This document shows, piece after piece, positions 32,831-41,501 of a stretch of 64,000 nucleotides of DNA. A model generated the notes under the pieces. That model saw nothing but the letters and a program-made list of their open reading frames with translations. It was not told where the DNA came from and searched no databases. The stretch is from positions 1 to 64,000 of the forward strand of contig CAJUGD010000010.1 in the NCBI GenBank assembly GCA_910586205.1, in the 5' to 3' direction. This DNA is from an uncultured Lachnospiraceae bacterium. GTDB lineage: Bacteria; Bacillota; Clostridia; Lachnospirales; Lachnospiraceae. A program made the translations under genes and the position numbers. Positions within the stretch are counted from its first letter, which is position 1. Every line of letters begins with the position of its first letter.

Positions 32831-34597
32831 TCACTCCACAGACATAAGATAATAGTAGATCGGCTGGCCTCCGTTGTGAAGCTCCACCTCGCATCCCGGA
32901 CATGCCTTCTGTGCTTTTTCAAAAACTCTTTGGGCCTCCTCTGCCTTCACATCGCTTCCATAATAAATGCTGATCAGCTCTGATTCCTCATCCACCATGG
33001 CCTTCAATGTTTCTATGGCAGTCCTCTCAATGCTGCTTCCCACAGCCAGCATCCCCTGATCGCCCAGCCCCATAATATCTCCCTGGTGAATCTCCATGCC
33101 GTCAATCTGGGTGCTGCGCACTGCATAGGTAATCTGTCCGGTCTTAATCCTTTCCATTTCTTCCATCATGGTACTTAAGTTATCCTCAGCAGAAAGCTCC
33201 GGAATAAAATTGATCAATGCCGTAATTCCCTGAGGGACTGTCTTTGACGGCACTACAATAATCTCCTTATCCTCTACCAGATATTTGGCCTGCTCTGCAG
33301 CCAAAATAATATTTTTGTTGTTGGGGAGAATAAACACCTGGTCTGCATTGACCTGATCAATAGCATTGAGCATATCCTCTGTGCTGGGATTCATGGTCTG
33401 GCCGCCTTCAATGAGATAATCCGCACCAATCCCTTTAAAGATCTCTCCCATGCCCTCACCTACAGACACTGCAATGAATCCATAAGGCTTTCGGGGATTT
33501 TTCGTCTCTGTGCCTGAAGCGCTTGTCCCATTTTCTTTTGCCTGCTCTTTGCCAGCCGCCGCCTTATCTTCTGACCGTTCTGCCTCTTTCTGCTCCCTGG
33601 CCAGCTTTTCTGCATTCTGAATCAGCCTTTCCTGATGTTCCTCCCGCATATTGTCGATCTTCATCCGGGACAGGGATCCATAACTCAGCGCCCGCTGTAT
33701 GGCAAGTCCCGGATCGTTCGTGTGAACATGAACTTTTACTACATCCTCGTCCGAAACTACTACCAGTGAATCTCCTATAGATTCCAGATAAGCCTTAAAT
33801 TCCCTCTCAATATTCTCATCGTACTGCTTTTCTACATTTATGATAAATTCCGTACAATATCCAAAACGAATATCCGCTGTATCCAAATCCGCTGCATCTG
33901 GCCCAAAACCGCTCCGCACAGCCGCAGCGCCGCCTTCGGACTTTCCGAAAATATCATCTGCGTCTTCCTCTGACACTTCCTTTCCTAAAAGTCCGTCTAA
34001 AGCGCCCTTCATTACCTGCATAAGACCCTGTCCGCCGGAATCCACCACCCCAGCCTGTTTTAACACCGGCAGCATCTCCGGTGTCTGCCCCAGCACAAAG
34101 TCTCCGTAAAGAATCACCTCTCTGGCAAATTCTTCCACATCCTCTGTCTTTGATGCCATTTCCACCGCTTTTTCTGCCATGCCTCTGGCCACGGTCAGAA
34201 TGGTGCCTTCCTTGGGCTTCATCACTGCCTTGTAGGCTGTCTCCGTACCGCGCACAAAAGCATCTGCAAGAACAGACACGGTCACTACCTCTTTTGTCTT
34301 GATCTCCTTGGTAAATCCCCGGAAAAGCTGGGATAAAATAACGCCGGAATTGCCTCTGGCTCCACGCAGGGAACCGGAAGAAATTGCTCTGGAAAGTGTC
34401 TCCATGGTAGGATTTTCAAGGGCAGCTACCTCCCTTGCCGCCGCCATGATTGTCATGGTCATATTGGTTCCTGTATCCCCGTCCGGAACCGGAAATACAT
34501 TCAGTTCGTTAATCCACTCCTTTTTCGCTTCCAATCCATGAGCGCCTGCCAAAAACGCCCGTTTCATCAGCGAGGCGTCGATTTCTCGTATATTCAC
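32831..34597 (-). CDS. fakA: DAK2 domain fatty-acid kinase FakA-like (YloV)
   Basis: 588 residues. An N-terminal DhaL/DAK2 ATP-binding domain with LNVFPVPDGDTGTNMTMT (metal-binding aspartates) and the SLRGARGNSGVILSQLFRG loop, then a Glu/Lys-rich linker of about 40 residues, then a C-terminal domain. FakA phosphorylates fatty acids held by a FakB (DegV) protein, so that exogenous fatty acids enter phospholipid; a DegV protein is encoded at 43000. Start is GTG with AGGAGG eight bases ahead. Confidence 0.92.
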   Translation of the reverse strand: MNIREIDASLMKRAFLAGAHGLEAKKEWINELNVFPVPDGDTGTNMTMTIMAAAREVAALENPTMETLSRAISSGSLRGARGNSGVILSQLFRGFTKEIKTKEVVTVSVLADAFVRGTETAYKAVMKPKEGTILTVARGMAEKAVEMASKTEDVEEFAREVILYGDFVLGQTPEMLPVLKQAGVVDSGGQGLMQVMKGALDGLLGKEVSEEDADDIFGKSEGGAAAVRSGFGPDAADLDTADIRFGYCTEFIINVEKQYDENIEREFKAYLESIGDSLVVVSDEDVVKVHVHTNDPGLAIQRALSYGSLSRMKIDNMREEHQERLIQNAEKLAREQKEAERSEDKAAAGKEQAKENGTSASGTETKNPRKPYGFIAVSVGEGMGEIFKGIGADYLIEGGQTMNPSTEDMLNAIDQVNADQVFILPNNKNIILAAEQAKYLVEDKEIIVVPSKTVPQGITALINFIPELSAEDNLSTMMEEMERIKTGQITYAVRSTQIDGMEIHQGDIMGLGDQGMLAVGSSIERTAIETLKAMVDEESELISIYYGSDVKAEEAQRVFEKAQKACPGCEVELHNGGQPIYYYLMSVE

Positions 34598-34610
34598 CGG
34601 TAGCTCCTCC

Positions 34611-34967
34611 TTAATCTATCACTCGTACACCCTCTACAAAAATGCTGATCTTATCCACATCCATCCCCGTAAATGCTTCCACCTTATATTTTACATTGTC
34701 AATCAGGTTGTCCGCCACCGCACAGATGCTGACCCCATAAGCCACAATCACATGAAAATCCAGACTGATGCGGTTATCCTCAATCCTTACATTGATTCCT
34801 TTTGTAATGCTTTCACGCTTTAAAAGCCTTACCAAGCCATCTTTCATGCTGACTGCAGCCATGCCCACGATTCCAAAGCATTCCACTGCCGTCATGCCTG
34901 CATAAAGTGCAATGACCTCAGAACCGATCCGAATCTCGCCCAGTTTATTGTTGATGCGTCCCTTCAT
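34611..34967 (-). CDS. Asp23/Gls24 family envelope stress protein (YloU)
   Basis: 118 residues matching DUF322: LGEIRIGSEVIALYAGMTAV at the start, VRIEDNRISLDFHVIVAYG and the amphipathic end. It lies directly upstream of the fakA-like gene with 13 bases between, an order kept across Firmicutes. Family members associate with the membrane or cell envelope; the biochemical role is unsettled. GGAGGGGG precedes the ATG. Confidence 0.92.
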   Translation of the reverse strand: MKGRINNKLGEIRIGSEVIALYAGMTAVECFGIVGMAAVSMKDGLVRLLKRESITKGINVRIEDNRISLDFHVIVAYGVSICAVADNLIDNVKYKVEAFTGMDVDKISIFVEGVRVID

Positions 34968-35116
34968 AAAACCCCCTCCATTCCAATTTAATCTATATTC
35001 TGATTTTATAGCGGCCTGACCATTGAGCTCACCTTTTCGCTTACAGCGCTAATGCATTATTCGGCAAATAGCCAGTGCTCACACAAAGCTTGTGAATGAC
35101 TTTGCTAAGTGTTCCT

Positions 35117-35144
35117 ATTATATCATTTTTTTGTGAAAACACAA
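35117..35144 (-). promoter_or_regulatory. Promoter of the asp23-like / fakA operon
   Basis: On the minus strand, TTGTGT, 16 bases, TATAAT, about 150 bases before the first gene. The rest of 34968-35288 holds no gene or clear structure. Confidence 0.6.
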
Positions 35145-35288
35145 CCGGTATTTTCCGGTGAGGAAATTTCTGGCGGTTGACTGCATTTTTAGGATGAAAA
35201 ATATCTTTTAATCCCTACATCACAATATATTATAATAAACAAACCTCTTACTGTCCATAATGAATCGAAAACCATTTCATACAACATC

Positions 35289-35588
35289 CTACAAAAACTT
35301 CTGCAATACTTTGCTGGCAGGCATACCATCCTTTACATAATCCATAATTTTTCTCAGATCCTCAGCATGTGCTGACCAATGCCTGGCGTCTTCCTTGGGA
35401 AAACCTTCCTGCCGTAAAGCAGTATAAAGCACCAACTGACTGTACACTTCTATGTCATGCTCCCGAATCCAGGCAACATACTCCAGATATTCAGCCTCTG
35501 TCAGACCAATTTCAGGTTCTTTATCATTCAGCTTATCCTGCACTGCCTGCCAGTCAAAAGTACTCCAATCCCTATTCCATTTATTCAT
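35289..35588 (-). CDS. Small hypothetical protein
   Basis: 99 residues starting MNKWNRDWSTFDWQ, chosen at 35588 because GGGGAAATG lies just upstream; the longer frame adds 21 residues without a site. Composition is acidic and helical (TEAEYLEYVAWIREHDIEVY, KDGMPASKVLQKFL). No signal peptide, membrane segment or known motif. It is divergent from the HTH gene at 35778, with a palindrome between them that may control both. Confidence 0.55.
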   Translation of the reverse strand: MNKWNRDWSTFDWQAVQDKLNDKEPEIGLTEAEYLEYVAWIREHDIEVYSQLVLYTALRQEGFPKEDARHWSAHAEDLRKIMDYVKDGMPASKVLQKFL

Positions 35589-35701
35589 AATCATTTCCCC
35601 ATTCTCAGCCAAGCCTACAGCATTCTGTTTCAGGAATGCTGCATCCTGCAAAATATAAAATCCTGGTTTTCTCTATCCTTTTATCATGCACATTCATCGC
35701 T

Positions 35702-35733
35702 TTTGAATATATTATCCAATTATGGATAATATA
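35702..35733. promoter_or_regulatory. Promoter overlapped by a 26-bp palindrome
   Basis: Perfect 11-bp arms TATATTATCCA / TGGATAATATA around ATTA (35708-35733). On the plus strand TTTGAA, 17 bases, GATAAT overlaps it. A further half-site GGATAATA follows at about 35741. The layout fits autoregulation by the adjacent HTH protein. Confidence 0.65.
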
Positions 35734-35777
35734 CATAATCGGATAATACTGTTTTAATAATAGCAGAGGTGAAGCGA

Positions 35778-36128
35778 ATGATAGTATATGATCGACTGTG
35801 GAAAACCATGAAAGCCAAAGATATCAGCCAATACCGACTGATAAAATACTACAAAATCAGCGCAGGACAAATCGGGCGTCTCAAAGAAAATGCCTGTGTA
35901 TCCACTCATACCCTTGATGTCTTGTGCACGATTTTAGATTGTGCTGTGGAAGATATTGTTGAATTTCGCATGAATAATACGCTTGCTTCCCAGTTGGGTG
36001 TTGATTTAACCCAAAAAGAAGCACCGTCCATTCCTTCCATATCTTCCCAAAAGGCTTTGCCACAAAAACCCTCCGTATCTTCTAAATCCCAAACAAAAAA
36101 AGATACGGATAATTCCAATTCCTTTTAA
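35778..36128 (+). CDS. Cro/CI-type HTH transcriptional regulator with Ser/Pro/Lys tail
   Basis: 116 residues. The first 70 form a helix-turn-helix of the YozG/HTH_26 group (YDRLWKTMKAKDISQYRLIK, KISAGQIGRLKENACVSTHT, LDVLCTILDCAVEDIVEF). The rest is a low-complexity Ser/Pro/Lys/Gln tail with no fold visible. The ATG at 35778 has AGAGGTG six bases upstream. It probably binds the palindrome at 35708-35733. No toxin or phage gene is beside it. Confidence 0.8.
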   Translation: MIVYDRLWKTMKAKDISQYRLIKYYKISAGQIGRLKENACVSTHTLDVLCTILDCAVEDIVEFRMNNTLASQLGVDLTQKEAPSIPSISSQKALPQKPSVSSKSQTKKDTDNSNSF

Positions 36129-36140
36129 CATTTGCAGCAT

Positions 36141-36179
36141 AAACAAAAAACGCGGTTCCTTATTCCGCGTTTTTTGTTT
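36141..36179. terminator. Bidirectional terminator between HTH gene and holA
   Basis: A perfect 15-bp stem, AAACAAAAAACGCGG / CCGCGTTTTTTGTTT, with a 9-base loop. It has T-runs on both strands, so it can serve both convergent genes. Confidence 0.92.
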
Positions 36180-36203
36180 ATGTTCTCTGCCAGACCTTTC
36201 TTC

Positions 36204-37175
36204 TCATAATCTCCTGGTGATCAAAAGCTCCACTGCCAATCGGTCTGAAAGCCTTCCTGTTTTGACCGCCTCCTCTGCCTCAATACATGAATTTACATAA
36301 GAAAAAATCTGTTCCCTGGAAAACTGTCTTGCCTGCGGCATGGTCTTTCCTGCCACAAATGGCTGAAGCTTCAGCTTTGAAGCAATGGTTCCCCGGTCCA
36401 TGCCCTTTTCCATCAATTCCTTTACCTGCAGAATCTGATTAAACTGCCGGGCAATCAAAAACAAAATGCGCATAGGCGGTTCCTTTAATGTCAGCAGATC
36501 TTCATACAGCTCCATGGCCCTTCGTGTCTGCCTTCCTGCAATGGCCGCCACCATCTCAAAGATCCGGCTGTTGACCCGAATTGTACATACAGCCTTTACA
36601 TCTTCATCTGTGATCACATCCCGTCCCATTGTATAGCTGATTAGTTTCTCCAGCTCCATTCGGATATTTTCCATGTCATCACCCACCATACTAAGAAACA
36701 GCTCCATAGTACGGTTGGTAATCTTTCTTCCTTCCTTTGCCAGAATCCCTCCGGCCCACCGTCCAAGCTGTGCAGCGTCCTGCCGTGCCATCTCGGCGGC
36801 ATATCCCAGACTCTTGACCTTTTTATAAAGCTTATTGCGCTTATCTACCTCTGACTCGGCAAATACTAAGCAGGTCGTATCCGGCATTTCAGGAAGATAT
36901 TTTACCAAAGCCTCTGAGGCGCTTTTAAAAAATCCGCTGTCCTCTATCAGAATCAGCCTGCGCTCCGCAAAAAACGGCATGGTGTCTGCCAGACGAATCA
37001 ACTCGTCCACATCCAAGCCTTTTCCCTCAAAACGGGCAAAGTTCATGACATCCTCACCTACAACGGCTTCCCGCAGACGTTTTTTATAGGTGTTTCTCAA
37101 AAAAACTTCCTCTCCAAACAGCAAATAAACCGGCTTAAAGGTGTGCTCCTTAATATCCTGATTCAAAACCTGCAT
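36204..37175 (-). CDS. holA: DNA polymerase III subunit delta
   Basis: 323 residues, clamp-loader delta subunit. N-terminal PVYLLFGEEVFLRNTYKKRL replaces the ATPase P-loop, as in HolA; FARFEGKGLDVDELI and MPFFAERRLILIEDS follow, and a C-terminal helical domain includes RILFLIARQFNQILQVKEL. It opens the sliding clamp on DNA. Its ATG overlaps the stop of the BI-1 gene as TAATG, so it is translated together with it. Confidence 0.95.
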   Translation of the reverse strand: MQVLNQDIKEHTFKPVYLLFGEEVFLRNTYKKRLREAVVGEDVMNFARFEGKGLDVDELIRLADTMPFFAERRLILIEDSGFFKSASEALVKYLPEMPDTTCLVFAESEVDKRNKLYKKVKSLGYAAEMARQDAAQLGRWAGGILAKEGRKITNRTMELFLSMVGDDMENIRMELEKLISYTMGRDVITDEDVKAVCTIRVNSRIFEMVAAIAGRQTRRAMELYEDLLTLKEPPMRILFLIARQFNQILQVKELMEKGMDRGTIASKLKLQPFVAGKTMPQARQFSREQIFSYVNSCIEAEEAVKTGRLSDRLAVELLITRRL

Positions 37176-37885
37176 TATTTACGCTTTCCGAGAACCCGCA
37201 GCAGATAAATAAACAAGTTAATGAAATCCAGATACAACTGAAGGGCAGCAAAAATAGATGCCTTCTTTGCCATCTCAGGATCATGGGAATATGCCTGATG
37301 ATAAGCTTTGATTTTCTGAGTATCATAAGCCGTAAATACCAGGAAAACAAAAATCCCTATGGTACAGGCCACAATCTCAAACTTCTCCAGGTTAATAAAC
37401 ATGGCTGCAATCCAGAACACTGCCAAAAAGAGAACTGCACCTACAAGGAAATTCCGCAGGTTGCTTAAATCTGCCCGGGTGGTATACCCGATCAAAGCCA
37501 TAATTCCAAAGAACAGCGCCGTAGCCCCAAACACAAATACCAGGCTGGGAAACGCATAAATCAAAAAGTAAGCGGAAAATACCACTCCGTTGAGAACAGC
37601 GTAGGTGACAAACAGCGCTCTGGCTGTGCCCACAGAGACCTTATTGATCTGGGCTGACATAAAAAGCACCACTGCCAGCTCTGCAATTCCCAGTATGAAA
37701 ACCGCATAGGGAACCGCAAACACATACACCACCAATCCAGTCACATAGCCGGTCATGGCAATGAGAAATGTGGTCAAAAGACCCACAAACATCCAGCCAA
37801 AAGTCTTCGCCGTATATTTTCCCAACGGCTCATACTCCTGAGCGGTATTTGCTCCATAATACTGATTGACATTTTGATAATCCAT
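37175..37885 (-). CDS. Bax inhibitor-1 / YccA family membrane protein
   Basis: 236 residues with seven predicted membrane helices and the BI-1 family end (VFLVFTAYDTQKIKAYHQAY followed by IFAALQLYLDFINLFIYLLR). Homologues such as BsYetJ are pH-sensitive calcium-leak channels; the same could hold here. GGAAAGGAG precedes the ATG. A weak promoter (TTTTCA, 17 bases, TAGAAT on the minus strand, 37979-38007) may lie between it and comEC. Confidence 0.92.
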   Translation of the reverse strand: MDYQNVNQYYGANTAQEYEPLGKYTAKTFGWMFVGLLTTFLIAMTGYVTGLVVYVFAVPYAVFILGIAELAVVLFMSAQINKVSVGTARALFVTYAVLNGVVFSAYFLIYAFPSLVFVFGATALFFGIMALIGYTTRADLSNLRNFLVGAVLFLAVFWIAAMFINLEKFEIVACTIGIFVFLVFTAYDTQKIKAYHQAYSHDPEMAKKASIFAALQLYLDFINLFIYLLRVLGKRK

Positions 37886-38040
37886 AAAAACTCCTTTCCA
37901 GCAATCTGCCTGCTTTGCAAAACCTTCTGCAGTTTAAACTTATTCTGCAGCAGCTCCTTTATCAGAGCTGTTCTTTTTATTCTATCACATTTCAGGGAAT
38001 TTGAAAACGATAATCTTAACTTTTGGTTCTGTGTTTTTAA

Positions 38041-40506
38041 CTATGGAATCCATTGCCTCCACAATATCCGCTTTCCATTGGTCCAAAGCCGCACGGCCCC
38101 GGATTGGCCGGTCTGAAACGTCTCTATCTTTCGTTCCTCCAAAAGCTTCAGCACTTTTTCTCCCGGATGCCCGTACCGGTTTCCCTGCCCGTAAGAAATC
38201 ACTGCCCATACAGGAGAAATCTCATCCAGCCACTCTTTTGTAGTAGAATAGGAAGAACCATGATGGGCTACCTTAAGCACCTGCGTCTGCTTCATAGGTA
38301 TTGTTTCTTTTTCTTCCTTCCGTCTTTCCTCCCGTTCAAGCTCCAGAAGCCGCTGCTCCCCTTCACCGCTCATGTCGCCGGTCAGAAGCATATGGAAATC
38401 ACCATAGCTTACCTGAAGCGCCAGAGAGTGTTCGTTGCGGTCCTCCTCCTTTTTCCCGGCTCCTTTTTCTTTAGAAGAACCGCTCTCAGGATACAGGCAG
38501 AAGATCTCAAGCCTCCCCCACTTCAGCCGGTCTCCCCGGTCCATCCAATAAACGGTTCCGCCTTGTGCTTCGGCAGCCTGACTAAGCCTCTCATAAATTT
38601 CTTGTCCCTTTCCCATACCGGGAAGCACCAGATTTTTTATCCAAATATCACTTTCCTCCATCAAATACATCAAACCACTGATATGATCCTGATCTCCATG
38701 GCTGACAATGGCACAATCTACCCAGGATACTCCCTGGCTTTTTAAAAAAGGCTCCAGCCTGTTTTTCCCAAGCTGCTTTTGATCCGTACTGCCTCCGTCC
38801 ACTAAAATGGTTCCTCTCCCGGTGCGGATGCAGATCCCGTCTCCCTGCCCCACATCCAGAAAGCAGACCTCCATACCAGAGGCAGGCAGATGCATCAGAA
38901 AAAGCGGTGCCAGCATCAAAATAACAACGCTGAGACACCGTTTCCCACGTTTCCACAGCCCTGCTGCAACCGCCAAAATGCCATAATAGATCACTGTCTG
39001 CCACCCATTTGGTCTCCCGGCTATCAGAATGCTTCCGGGTATAGCCTCCCAAATCCGGCACAGAAATTCATAAAACCTTAAGATTACATGGCCAGCCCCC
39101 ACTGCAAAACGGCCGGCCGGCAAAAAAATGCTTCCCAGCAAAATCCCTCCGCATCCGGAAGCTACCACAATTCCCATAAGGGGCACCACCATAAGATTCA
39201 GAAAAATGCCATATACCGGGATCTGAAAAAAATGGTACAGCACAACCGGCAACGTTACAAGCTGCATTCCCAAGCTTATAGCCAGAACACTGCCTGCCTG
39301 TTTTCCCCATGCCTGCCATCGATTTATCTGTTCAGGGCTGCTGCCTTTTCCTTTCTGCTCCTTTTCCCAACCAGAAGGCTGATATTCAGAAACAATTCCA
39401 ATCCCTGCTGCCGCCCCAAAGGAAAGCTGTACTCCTGCCTGGTAAATCCTGTATGGGTTATCCCACAAGATCAAGAGTCCTGCCAGACCAAGGGCAGACA
39501 GCAAATCATAGCTCCTCCCCATATATGCTGCCAAGTATCCGCACAGCGCCATCAGCCATGCCCTCACTGCAGAAGGAGAGGCCCCTGTTGCCACAGCATA
39601 AGCAGCCAGCAGCGCTCCGGCCGCCAGCCCTGCCAGTCCGTAGCCTGCCCCCATACGCCGCAGCAAACGGTAAACACCCCCGCCTATTAATGATAAATGA
39701 AGGCCGCTGATAGCAAGCAGATGGGCAATCCCGTTTTTCTGGTACAAATCCCGAATGTCTTCATCCAAACCAGACTTATCCCCTAAAATAGCAGCCCGGA
39801 AAATACCGGCATACTTCGGCACGGCAATCTGATCTAAAATCTTTCCTGCACTGTCCGCCCACCGGGATAAAATATTTCCAGGATATAAGCCGGCATGTCT
39901 CGTTCTTTCCCAGGAAATAGAAAATACCCGATAATGGATGCCTTGGGCCTGATAATACAGCCTGTAATCAAATTCTCCTGGATTTCTCGCCCCCTGAATC
40001 AAGTTTGCCTTCCCTTTTATTTGTATCTTGTCTCCCTGCGCCGGCATATCATCTATTTGTTCTAAGTAGACCTGAATCCTTTTAATATCCTTGTGTCCGC
40101 CCTTCTGTCCATTCTCAATCACCTTACAGTCTTTCAGAACCGACACATAAGAATCTCCGCTTTGCCTGACATCTGCCACGGTTCCCCAAAGGCTGATGTC
40201 TTTGTTGTCAAGCTCCAGCTTTTGTTCTTCCTCTGACCATTTAAAAGCCTTATGACCGCGCCCAAAGCCAAAAGCCAGAAAAATCACGCCAAGCGCTATC
40301 CTGACTGCCATGGCCCTTCTTCTTAAGCGATTCTCATCGGACAGGCGGCGTGTATCCCTCTGCCCGCTAGAGATAGCGTTCATTCGGCTCCAAATCAATG
40401 TCAGCAAAACCAAAGCGGTTATCATTATCACAGCCATTGTGCTTATCCTGATTCCCAACAGGCCCAACACCTCTCCAAGTACGAATCCTGCTGTCAAAAT
40501 CAGCAA
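38041..40506 (-). CDS. comEC: DNA internalisation competence protein ComEC/Rec2
   Basis: About 821 residues. Order of domains: N-terminal membrane region with an OB-fold-like DUF4131 segment, the large competence membrane domain (KNGIAHLLAISGLHLSLIGG is the family signature), and a C-terminal metallo-beta-lactamase domain with FLDVGQGDGICIRTG, SHGDQDHISGL, LTGDMSGEGE and KVAHHGSSYSTT. It forms the channel that takes single-stranded DNA into the cell. The start is unclear: TTG at 40506 is the first option and GAGG is very close to it; the upstream GerMN gene ends 15 bases before. Confidence 0.93.
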   Translation of the reverse strand: MLILTAGFVLGEVLGLLGIRISTMAVIMITALVLLTLIWSRMNAISSGQRDTRRLSDENRLRRRAMAVRIALGVIFLAFGFGRGHKAFKWSEEEQKLELDNKDISLWGTVADVRQSGDSYVSVLKDCKVIENGQKGGHKDIKRIQVYLEQIDDMPAQGDKIQIKGKANLIQGARNPGEFDYRLYYQAQGIHYRVFSISWERTRHAGLYPGNILSRWADSAGKILDQIAVPKYAGIFRAAILGDKSGLDEDIRDLYQKNGIAHLLAISGLHLSLIGGGVYRLLRRMGAGYGLAGLAAGALLAAYAVATGASPSAVRAWLMALCGYLAAYMGRSYDLLSALGLAGLLILWDNPYRIYQAGVQLSFGAAAGIGIVSEYQPSGWEKEQKGKGSSPEQINRWQAWGKQAGSVLAISLGMQLVTLPVVLYHFFQIPVYGIFLNLMVVPLMGIVVASGCGGILLGSIFLPAGRFAVGAGHVILRFYEFLCRIWEAIPGSILIAGRPNGWQTVIYYGILAVAAGLWKRGKRCLSVVILMLAPLFLMHLPASGMEVCFLDVGQGDGICIRTGRGTILVDGGSTDQKQLGKNRLEPFLKSQGVSWVDCAIVSHGDQDHISGLMYLMEESDIWIKNLVLPGMGKGQEIYERLSQAAEAQGGTVYWMDRGDRLKWGRLEIFCLYPESGSSKEKGAGKKEEDRNEHSLALQVSYGDFHMLLTGDMSGEGEQRLLELEREERRKEEKETIPMKQTQVLKVAHHGSSYSTTKEWLDEISPVWAVISYGQGNRYGHPGEKVLKLLEERKIETFQTGQSGAVRLWTNGKRILWRQWIP

Positions 40507-40521
40507 TGGCCTCTTTATTTT

Positions 40522-41472
40522 TTATTCCTCCGTTTCTTTCTTCTCCTGCCCATTTTCTTCCCCGATATAATCTAAATTTCTCTCAAACATAGTCTTCAGT
40601 TCAATGGAATCACGGAATTTTACATCCTGGGATCCATTAATGCTGATCTGGACCCGATTCACGGAAGAAAGCTCAGAGAGGGAATTTACTATCGAATAGA
40701 TCGGGATATAATCCTTGATTTCCAGGGAATTATTCAAAAAAGCCGTATCAAAATTCAGGTAGCATACATTTTCATTTGTAGAAATATTTAAAAGCTTGAT
40801 TCCTGGATCCAAGGTCGGATCCAGACCCGGCTGTTCCGGCCCGCTTAAAAGTTCTTCTAAGATCACCTTTTCCACAGATGTATTGATGTTATGGACTACC
40901 TCTCTTTTTTCCGGAAATAACAGCTCCCCGGAAGCATCTGTAAAATATAAGGTCAGCTCCGCACGTTCAAAAGCATTCACATCACTGATACTGTCCGTAA
41001 AATCTGACGCTGAAAGCATTCCCACCGGCATACCGCTTACATCCATCAAAAGCTGATCCCCTGAATAAATGGAAATGTAATCAATTCCCGGAACCTGGTT
41101 TAAGGTCCGCACCAGAGCCGCCCGGCACAAAATCTCTCTTTCAGGCGGCATATTGGCATAGTTATTGTCAAAATATAAGTAAAGAACCATATCCTCCTGT
41201 TTATATCCCTGATAAGTAACCTTTTCTGACAGCGCTGCCTGGGAATCCAGATCTGCAGGCACCTTCATAAAACGGTCCATCAGCTCCTGAATCAGCAGTT
41301 CTGGATCCGTGGTTCTGGTTCTGTATTCTTGAGGCGCCAGTCGGGTCATAGCCGGATTCAAGTAATATACCTGATATGCCGTCTCCCCATCCTCTAAGGG
41401 ATGTTCTCTCCCTGTACACCCTGCCAGCATCAGCATTATCAAATATGCCAGCCATATCCTTAACCCTTTCAT
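40522..41472 (-). CDS. GerMN-domain lipoprotein
   Basis: 316 residues. Lipoprotein signal with lipobox LMLAGC near residue 19, then two GerMN-like domains (VYYLNPAMTRLAPQEYRT and LTLYFTDASGELLFPEKREV mark their first strands). The start at 41472 follows GGAGGATACAAG. It lies directly after the histidine kinase gene, the order seen for the MtrB-LpqB pair of actinobacteria, where LpqB has a GerMN domain and modulates the kinase. A role as sensor partner is therefore inferred; GerM in Bacillus acts in sporulation. Confidence 0.85.
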   Translation of the reverse strand: MKGLRIWLAYLIMLMLAGCTGREHPLEDGETAYQVYYLNPAMTRLAPQEYRTRTTDPELLIQELMDRFMKVPADLDSQAALSEKVTYQGYKQEDMVLYLYFDNNYANMPPEREILCRAALVRTLNQVPGIDYISIYSGDQLLMDVSGMPVGMLSASDFTDSISDVNAFERAELTLYFTDASGELLFPEKREVVHNINTSVEKVILEELLSGPEQPGLDPTLDPGIKLLNISTNENVCYLNFDTAFLNNSLEIKDYIPIYSIVNSLSELSSVNRVQISINGSQDVKFRDSIELKTMFERNLDYIGEENGQEKKETEE

Positions 41473-41501
41473 CTTGTATCCTCCGCCTGCCGGCTTGTCT
41501 C

